From Chitinophagaceae bacterium (GTDB taxonomy: Bacteria; Bacteroidota; Bacteroidia; Chitinophagales; Chitinophagaceae), in NCBI GenBank assembly GCA_016720775.1, contig JADKJX010000003.1, positions 620,001 through 684,000 of the forward strand: a stretch of 64,000 nt of DNA. Reading direction: 5' to 3'. Below the pieces are notes generated by a model. That model did not search any database. It was not told the origin of the DNA and saw nothing but the letters and a program-made list of their open reading frames with translations. Both the position numbers and the translations under genes were made by a program. Shown here one piece after another: positions 58,832 through 64,000 of this stretch (positions are counted from its first letter, which is position 1; each line of letters starts with the position of its first letter).

Positions 58832-59461
58832 ATGAACTCAATTTTTTTTATGCTAAAAAACAAGTGCCTGCTGTTGCTGCTGTTTGTGCTGAACATTCAA
58901 TTTGTAAAAGCACAGTCGTTAAAAATGATGACCTATAATATCCGGCTTGATCTTGCATCGGATGGCGAAAATGACTGGACACACCGCAAAGATTTTTTTA
59001 CTTCCCAGGTACGCTTTTACAGCCCCGATGTTTTTGGTGTGCAGGAAGCACTGCCTCAACAGGTGACGGACATATCAACTCTTCTTCCTGAATACAGTTA
59101 TGTGGGTACGGGCAGGGATGGCATCGGGAAAGGTGAATCTTCCAACATATATTATAAGAAAGGCCGGTTTGCCGTTAAGAAGAGCGGAACATTCTGGCTT
59201 TCCGAAACACCGGATACCATTTCAAAAGGATGGGACGCTGCACTGAACCGGGTATGTACCTATGCACTGCTGGAAGATAACGCATCCAAAAATTCGATCT
59301 GGGTTTTAATACGCATCTCGATCATATTGGTGAAGAAGCCCGGACAAAAAGCATCGAACTCATACTTTCGAAGATCAACACATTCAATACGAACAATTAC
59401 CCGGTGGTGTTTATGGGCGACCTTAATTCGGAGCCATCAACAGACCGTATCAGGGCACTGA
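58832..59461 (+). CDS. Endonuclease/exonuclease/phosphatase family protein, N-terminal part (frameshifted)
   Basis: Secreted EEP-fold protein (signal peptide CLLLLLFVLNIQFVKAQS). MTYNIRLDLASDGENDWTHRK and VFGVQEALPQQV (metal-binding Glu) are the first EEP motifs; TGRDGIGKGESSNIYYKKGRF follows. From KNSIWVLIRI on, the frame is wrong. One extra A in the A5 tract at 59288-59292 gives KKFDLGFNTHLDHIGEEAR and joins the rest, giving ~288 residues. In PULs such proteins may be phosphodiesterases or phosphatases acting on decorated glycans; substrate unknown. Confidence 0.87.
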   Translation: MNSIFFMLKNKCLLLLLFVLNIQFVKAQSLKMMTYNIRLDLASDGENDWTHRKDFFTSQVRFYSPDVFGVQEALPQQVTDISTLLPEYSYVGTGRDGIGKGESSNIYYKKGRFAVKKSGTFWLSETPDTISKGWDAALNRVCTYALLEDNASKNSIWVLIRISIILVKKPGQKASNSYFRRSTHSIRTITRWCLWATLIRSHQQTVSGH

Positions 59462-59697
59462 AGAAAGTAATGACCGATAGCCGGGATGTTTCGGTGGAAA
59501 AACCCTTTGGCCCTTCTGGAACTTTTAATGGATTTAAATTCAATGAACCGGTAACAAAACTGATCGATTATATTTTTATTTCCCAACCGTTGATCATAAC
59601 GGTTAAAAAATATGCCGTGCTGAGTGATTCAAAAGACCTGCATTATCCATCCGATCATTTACCAGTATTTGTTGAACTGGAGATCAATAATCATTAA
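59404..59697 (+). CDS. Endonuclease/exonuclease/phosphatase family protein, C-terminal part (frameshifted)
   Basis: C-terminal part of the EEP protein. VVFMGDLNSEPSTDRIR holds the catalytic Asp-x-Asn, LIDYIFISQP and LHYPSDHLPVFVELEI (Ser-Asp-His) complete the active site. The correct frame actually begins at ~59293, upstream of this ATG, and includes the NTHLDH motif. It ends 3 nt before the second GH3. Confidence 0.87.
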   Translation: MVFMGDLNSEPSTDRIRALKKVMTDSRDVSVEKPFGPSGTFNGFKFNEPVTKLIDYIFISQPLIITVKKYAVLSDSKDLHYPSDHLPVFVELEINNH

Positions 59698-59700
59698 CAG

Positions 59701-61950
59701 ATGAAAATATTCTTTTCTTCCTTCTTAACTGTTCTTATTTTTCTGCAACCGATATTTTCTGCTGCACAACGAAAAACGGTTGACCAGCGGGTGGATTCTG
59801 TTTTGCGTTTGATGACATTGGAAGAAAAGATCGGTCAGCTTAATCAATACAACGATGACTGGAATGCCACCGGCCCCGTTACGTTGGACAGTACAAAAAA
59901 AGAACAGGTACTGCAAGGACAGGTTGGTTCTCTTTTAAATTGTGTGGGAACATTGCGGACAAGAACCTGGCAGAACATCGCCATGCAGTCACGGCTAAAA
60001 ATTCCATTGCTGTTCGGGCAGGATGTTATTCACGGGTACAAAACAACATTTCCCATTCCATTAGCCGAAGCATGCAGCTGGGACATGGATGCGATACAAT
60101 TATCAGCAAGAACGGCCGCCACAGAAGCCAGTGCATCCGGCATCAACTGGACCTTTGCACCCATGGTAGATATTGCCCGTGACCCCCGCTGGGGAAGGGT
60201 TATGGAAGGAGCAGGAGAAGATCCGTACTTAGGTTCAAAGATCGCTTATGCACGGGTTAAAGGTTTCCAGGGAAATAAACTGGGCGAAGTGAATTCACTA
60301 ATGGCTTGTGCCAAACATTATGCTGCTTACGGAGCGGCAATCGGTGGCCGCGACTACAATTCAGTGGATATGAGCGACCGCCTTTTGTGGGAAGTTTATC
60401 TTCCTCCGTTCAAAGCAGCGGTTGAGGCAGGTGCTGCCACATTCATGAATTCGTTTAACGATATCAATGGCGTGCCGGCAACGGGTAATAAATATTTGCA
60501 GCGGGATATCCTCAAAGGCAAATGGAACTTTAAAGGATTTGTGGTGAGCGACTGGGGTTCCATAGGTGAAATGATCAACCATGGAAATGTAAAGAATGAA
60601 TACGAAGCGGCTTTATCTGCCATCACCGCAGGCAGTGATATGGACATGGAAAGCCGTTGCTATAAGAACAGCCTGCCCCAATTGATAAAAGATAAAAAGA
60701 TCAGCGCCGCTTTGATCGATGATGCCGTAAAAAGAATATTGCGTAAAAAGTTTGAACTCGGTTTGTTTGATGATCCGTATAAATTCTGCAATGCAGAAAG
60801 AGAGCAGGCTGCATTGAATGACCCGGCTCATACAAAAATTGCAAGGGAAATGGCGGCAAAAAGTATTGTGTTGCTGAAGAATGAGAATGAACTTCTTCCT
60901 TTATCAAAAAATATAAAGACGATCGCCTTTATTGGCCCGTTGGTAAAAGCCAAAAAACAGAACAAGGGCTTTTGGGATGTGGAAGTGCCGGGTGTGGATT
61001 CAAACTTTATCGTATCACAGTGGGAGGGGCTGCAGAATAAATTCGGAAGCAATTCAAACTTACTCTACGCAAAGGGCTGCGATATTGAAGGCGATGATAA
61101 GAGCGGCTTTGCGGAAGCGGTTAATGTGGCAATGCAAGCGGATGTGGTCATACTCAGCATTGGTGAAAGAAGGGATATGAGCGGAGAGGCAAAGAGCCGC
61201 AGTAATATCAATATACCCGGTGTACAGGAAGACCTGTTGAAAGAACTGCTGGCTACGGGCAAACCGGTTGTGGTGTTGATCAATGCAGGCAGGCCGCTTG
61301 TATTTAATTACACGGCAGAACATGCGCCCGCTATTTTATATACCTGGTGGCTGGGAAGCGAAGCAGGCAATGCGATAGCCGATGTATTGTTTGGTCCCGC
61401 CCTGGGCGGGATAAACCCATCAGCAAAATTGCCCATCAGCTTTCCACGCAGCGTGGGGCAGATACCTGTCTATTACAGTCATTTCAATACGGGCCGCCCG
61501 GCAACAGACGACAGCAACCGCAATTACAATTCATCGTATAATGATCTTTCTATTTTCCCAAAGTATGAGTTTGGGTATGGGTTAAGTTATACCAGCTTTC
61601 AATACAGCGATCTGACCTTGAGTAAAAAGAAAATGAAAGTCAATGAACCGATAGAAGTTTCTTTGAGGATTACCAATACAGGTAAGTACGATGGGGAAGA
61701 GATCGTACAATTATATTTACGGGACAAAGTGGGTTCCATTGTACGGCCGGTTCAGGAACTTAAAGACTTTGCCAAAGTAAAATTAAGATCCGGTGAAAGC
61801 AAAACGATCAGGTTCACTATTGATAAAGAAAAACTCTCCTTTTACAACCAGCAACTGCAATGGGTAGCCGAGCCGGGTGATTTTGACCTGATGTTCGGAG
61901 CCTCATCAAGGGATATCCGGGTAAAAGACAGTTTTGAATTGCTGAACTGA
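59701..61950 (+). CDS. GH3 beta-glucosidase (second, intact)
   Basis: A 749-residue periplasmic BglX-like GH3. A signal peptide (VLIFLQPIFSAAQRK) precedes MTLEEKIGQLNQYNDDW, FGQDVIHGYKTTFPIPLAEACSWD, FAPMVDIARDPRWGRVMEGAGEDPYLGS, the nucleophile Asp in GFVVSDWGSIGEMINHG, the acid/base loop GERRDMSGEAKSRSNI, and a C-terminal Fn3-like domain (ITNTGKYDGEEIVQLYLRDKVGS). It differs from the first GH3 at the nucleophile segment (SDW versus TDY), which may reflect different linkage or aglycone preference. It is the last gene of the PUL enzyme run. No clear terminator is seen in the following ~195 nt. Confidence 0.94.
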   Translation: MKIFFSSFLTVLIFLQPIFSAAQRKTVDQRVDSVLRLMTLEEKIGQLNQYNDDWNATGPVTLDSTKKEQVLQGQVGSLLNCVGTLRTRTWQNIAMQSRLKIPLLFGQDVIHGYKTTFPIPLAEACSWDMDAIQLSARTAATEASASGINWTFAPMVDIARDPRWGRVMEGAGEDPYLGSKIAYARVKGFQGNKLGEVNSLMACAKHYAAYGAAIGGRDYNSVDMSDRLLWEVYLPPFKAAVEAGAATFMNSFNDINGVPATGNKYLQRDILKGKWNFKGFVVSDWGSIGEMINHGNVKNEYEAALSAITAGSDMDMESRCYKNSLPQLIKDKKISAALIDDAVKRILRKKFELGLFDDPYKFCNAEREQAALNDPAHTKIAREMAAKSIVLLKNENELLPLSKNIKTIAFIGPLVKAKKQNKGFWDVEVPGVDSNFIVSQWEGLQNKFGSNSNLLYAKGCDIEGDDKSGFAEAVNVAMQADVVILSIGERRDMSGEAKSRSNINIPGVQEDLLKELLATGKPVVVLINAGRPLVFNYTAEHAPAILYTWWLGSEAGNAIADVLFGPALGGINPSAKLPISFPRSVGQIPVYYSHFNTGRPATDDSNRNYNSSYNDLSIFPKYEFGYGLSYTSFQYSDLTLSKKKMKVNEPIEVSLRITNTGKYDGEEIVQLYLRDKVGSIVRPVQELKDFAKVKLRSGESKTIRFTIDKEKLSFYNQQLQWVAEPGDFDLMFGASSRDIRVKDSFELLN

Positions 61951-62146
61951 GCCGATATCCCGGTATGTCCTTTCTATTGGTATTTTTTTTGGCTGAGGCT
62001 ATGAATTTCAGATTCTAAAATATATCTTTAGCTCCGGTTGAAACAGAAACAAAGTGCTGCTCACCACAGCGCAAGAAAGCCAATCAACTAACATCGCTTT
62101 CCCATCCCTGGAAATTTATTATTTAATTACTCTCAATTCATTCAAA

Positions 62147-63190
62147 ATGAATTCAACGCCTTTGGTAAAAGCCGGCATACTGACCGTAGTGTTGGTAGCC
62201 GCAGCTGTGATCAGCTGGGAACTTTATGTACGCAGCAAGGGATACGATACTTCGTATGATGATGATCCGGCACTTTGGTCGGATAAAAGAAAGATGGTGT
62301 ATGAACCGGCGGATAAGTCTACTGTTTTTATCGGTTCGTCCCGCATTAAATTCGATCTCGACATCAATACCTGGGAGAGTACCACCGGTGATCATGCCAT
62401 TCAATTGGCCTGTGTTGGTAGTAATCCTGTTCCCATATTGGAAAACCTCGCCAATGATGAAAACTTCAAAGGCAAATTAGTGGTGGATGTAACGGAGGGA
62501 TTGTTCTTCTCTACTTCTCCCGGAAATTCGAGAAGGCCGAATGAGAACATGAAATATTATAAGGAAAAAACACCTGCCCAGCAGGCAAGTTTTCATATTA
62601 ATCATTTACTGGAATCGCAATTCGTTTTCTTAAATAAGGAATGGCTTTCACTGGGTGCTCAACTGGATAAACTGGATATTCCCGATCGCCCGGGCGTATA
62701 TCATTTCCATGGATTTCCTTCAGACTTTGGGCGGGTAAAATTCAACCGCCAGGAATACATGACCGATAAAATGGCGGCAGATACAAATATTCAGAATAAA
62801 GTAAAAAACATATGGGTTACTATCATGAAGGCAAGCAAGGAACCGCCGGCTTCCGGTACAAAGCTCGACTCTATGCTGAATGCCGTAAAAGTTGCGGTTG
62901 ATAAAATAAAAGCCAGGGGCGGACAGGTATTGTTTGTGCGCACTCCTTCAAGCGGCCCCTTCCAGGTGGGTGAGAATATGGGTTTTCCCAGGGAAAAATA
63001 TTGGGAACGGATACTGTCTGTTACGGGCTGTCAGGGAATTCATTATGCCGATTACCCGGCCATCGCTCATTTCATATGTCCGGAGAATTCTCATTTAAGC
63101 CAGTCTGATGCCATTGTGTTCACGAAAAATTTCATCAAAATATTAAGTGAAGAAAAAGGATGGAAGTTTTCAAAACCTGTACAACCATAA
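62147..63190 (+). CDS. Membrane-anchored SGNH-like protein (AlgJ/AlgX-like acetylation partner)
   Basis: A ~347-residue protein from the ATG at 62147 (an N-terminal extension to 62054 has no typical signal). One hydrophobic anchor (AGILTVVLVAAAVISWELYV) is followed by an SGNH-like fold: VFIGSSRIKFDL (block I Ser), GQVLFVRTPSSGPF, and ENSHLSQSDAIVFTKNFIKIL (block V-like). It precedes an AlgI-type O-acyltransferase by 25 nt, the usual pairing in which the SGNH protein moves acetyl groups onto a polysaccharide. The family assignment is moderate; the acceptor glycan is unknown. Confidence 0.65.
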   Translation: MNSTPLVKAGILTVVLVAAAVISWELYVRSKGYDTSYDDDPALWSDKRKMVYEPADKSTVFIGSSRIKFDLDINTWESTTGDHAIQLACVGSNPVPILENLANDENFKGKLVVDVTEGLFFSTSPGNSRRPNENMKYYKEKTPAQQASFHINHLLESQFVFLNKEWLSLGAQLDKLDIPDRPGVYHFHGFPSDFGRVKFNRQEYMTDKMAADTNIQNKVKNIWVTIMKASKEPPASGTKLDSMLNAVKVAVDKIKARGGQVLFVRTPSSGPFQVGENMGFPREKYWERILSVTGCQGIHYADYPAIAHFICPENSHLSQSDAIVFTKNFIKILSEEKGWKFSKPVQP

Positions 63191-63215
63191 TATTCAACCT
63201 TAACCAACTGCAATC

Positions 63216-64000
63216 ATGGTATTCAACTCATATACTTTTATCGCCTTCCTGATCATCATGCTTATCCTGCATAATCTTCCTTTTTCCTGGAAGGTAAAGA
63301 AGATAAACCTGTTGCTGGCCAGCTATGTCTTTTATGCTGCCTGGAATCCACCATTCATATTGCTGCTTTGGCTTTCAACAGTGGTGGATTATTTTGTAGG
63401 CCGTGCATTATATACGCAGGAGAATAAACACAAGCGGAAATTATTGCTGGTACTTAGCCTGATCGGTAACCTGGGCATGCTTTGTTTTTTCAAGTACGGA
63501 ACATTTTTATTAGACAATTTTACACACCTGGTTAATTTATTCGGAATGGATTTTCACCCGGCCAAACCAAATATCATCTTGCCCGCCGGTATTTCTTTCT
63601 ATACATTCACCACGCTGTGCTATACCATTGACATGTACAAGAGAAAAAGCGAACCGGTAAAATCGCTGCTTGACTTTTCTTTGTTCGTAACTTTCTTCCC
63701 TCACCTGGTTGCCGGGCCTATTGTTCGGCCGCCCCAACTGGTACCCCAATTTGAAACAGAACGTAAAGCCTCCCGGCAACAATTAATGCAGGGATTATTA
63801 TTGGTTTCTCTTGGCTTGTTTATGAAAGTAGTTTTGGCCGATAGTATGCTGGCGCCAACAGCCAACGATATTTTCTGGCCTGGTGGTGCCCCATTAAAAA
63901 CATTAGATGCATGGACGGGTGTACTGGCTTTTTCGGGCCAGATATTCTGCGACTTTGCCGGCTATTCAACCTGTGCCATTGGCGTAGCATTGTGTTTGGG
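63216..64000 (+). CDS. AlgI-type MBOAT O-acyltransferase (partial, runs off window)
   Basis: N-terminal ~261 residues of a membrane-bound O-acyltransferase of the AlgI/PatA/DltB-like group. MVFNSYTFIAFLIIMLILHN is the standard AlgI start. KKINLLLASYVFYAAWNPPF, FKYGTFLLDNF, ILPAGISFYTFTTLCYTIDMYKRK and FVTFFPHLVAGPIVRPPQLVPQF are strongly conserved in the family. DFAGYSTCAIG near the window end precedes the catalytic His region, which is not included. It probably acetylates an exported polysaccharide together with the preceding SGNH protein. Confidence 0.93.
   Translation, partial: MVFNSYTFIAFLIIMLILHNLPFSWKVKKINLLLASYVFYAAWNPPFILLLWLSTVVDYFVGRALYTQENKHKRKLLLVLSLIGNLGMLCFFKYGTFLLDNFTHLVNLFGMDFHPAKPNIILPAGISFYTFTTLCYTIDMYKRKSEPVKSLLDFSLFVTFFPHLVAGPIVRPPQLVPQFETERKASRQQLMQGLLLVSLGLFMKVVLADSMLAPTANDIFWPGGAPLKTLDAWTGVLAFSGQIFCDFAGYSTCAIGVALCL

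Noticed and set aside
61951..62146. Terminator or gene between the second GH3 and the SGNH-like gene
   Set aside because: A T-run (around 61983) lacks a convincing stem upstream, and a TATCTTTA near 62023 matches the -7 consensus only partly; nothing firm can be called.

Overview
The window reads as chromosomal DNA of a Bacteroidota bacterium, most likely of the Chitinophagaceae. The grounds are SusC/SusD-type outer-membrane genes with an ECF sigma factor and FecR-type anti-sigma factor, many lipoproteins, start-proximal TAnnTTTG (-7) promoter elements, a Nudix-type regulator beside arabinose genes, and GH144-type glucanases of the kind known from Chitinophaga. One tRNA gene is present. I see no phage genes, insertion sequence or CRISPR array.

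Layout. (1) 1-7301, minus strand: penicillin-binding protein 1C (cut by the window edge) and a bacterial alpha-2-macroglobulin lipoprotein, a classical periplasmic defence/repair pair. (2) 7458-20577: mostly housekeeping genes (small secreted protein, lysA, mrp, a CarboxypepD_reg-like protein, aroK, a DUF423 membrane protein, a 7TMR-DISM histidine kinase, ftsK, pth, an FAH-family enzyme, a fused alpha/beta 2-oxoacid dehydrogenase E1, and a CAT-anticodon tRNA). (3) 20664-32525, plus strand: an L-arabinose locus with a Nudix-fold regulator, an AraB-AraD fusion, aldose 1-epimerase, two beta-L-arabinofuranosidase-type enzymes, arabinose isomerase and a sodium/sugar symporter. It is followed by a convergent HAD phosphatase and a 3' remnant of a LacI/GntR-type regulator. 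(4) 33738-61950, plus strand: a polysaccharide utilisation locus (PUL) with ECF sigma, FecR, SusC, SusD, a LamG lipoprotein, an FG-GAP/UnbV lipoprotein, a haloperoxidase-like lipoprotein, two GH30, two GH144-like, a GH43-like, an SGNH hydrolase, GH3, a broken GH2, an EEP-family protein and a second GH3. The enzyme set points to a beta-glucan, plausibly with beta-1,2 and/or beta-1,6 links. (5) 62147-64000: an SGNH-like membrane protein and an AlgI-type O-acyltransferase cut by the window edge.

Two window-wide features stand out. First, junctions in the left ~33.4 kb carry inverted repeats built from short tandemly repeated words, at least seven different word families with one architecture. 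One copy lies in frame inside pbpC, and others form the N-terminus of pbpC and the C-terminus of aroK. None was seen in the PUL. Second, at least six genes (A2M, lysA, histidine kinase, GH146-like, first GH3, EEP) are broken by a single-base length change in a short A/T homopolymer, and the GH2 gene has several such lesions. This looks like indel error in a draft or long-read assembly, though real decay cannot be excluded from sequence alone.
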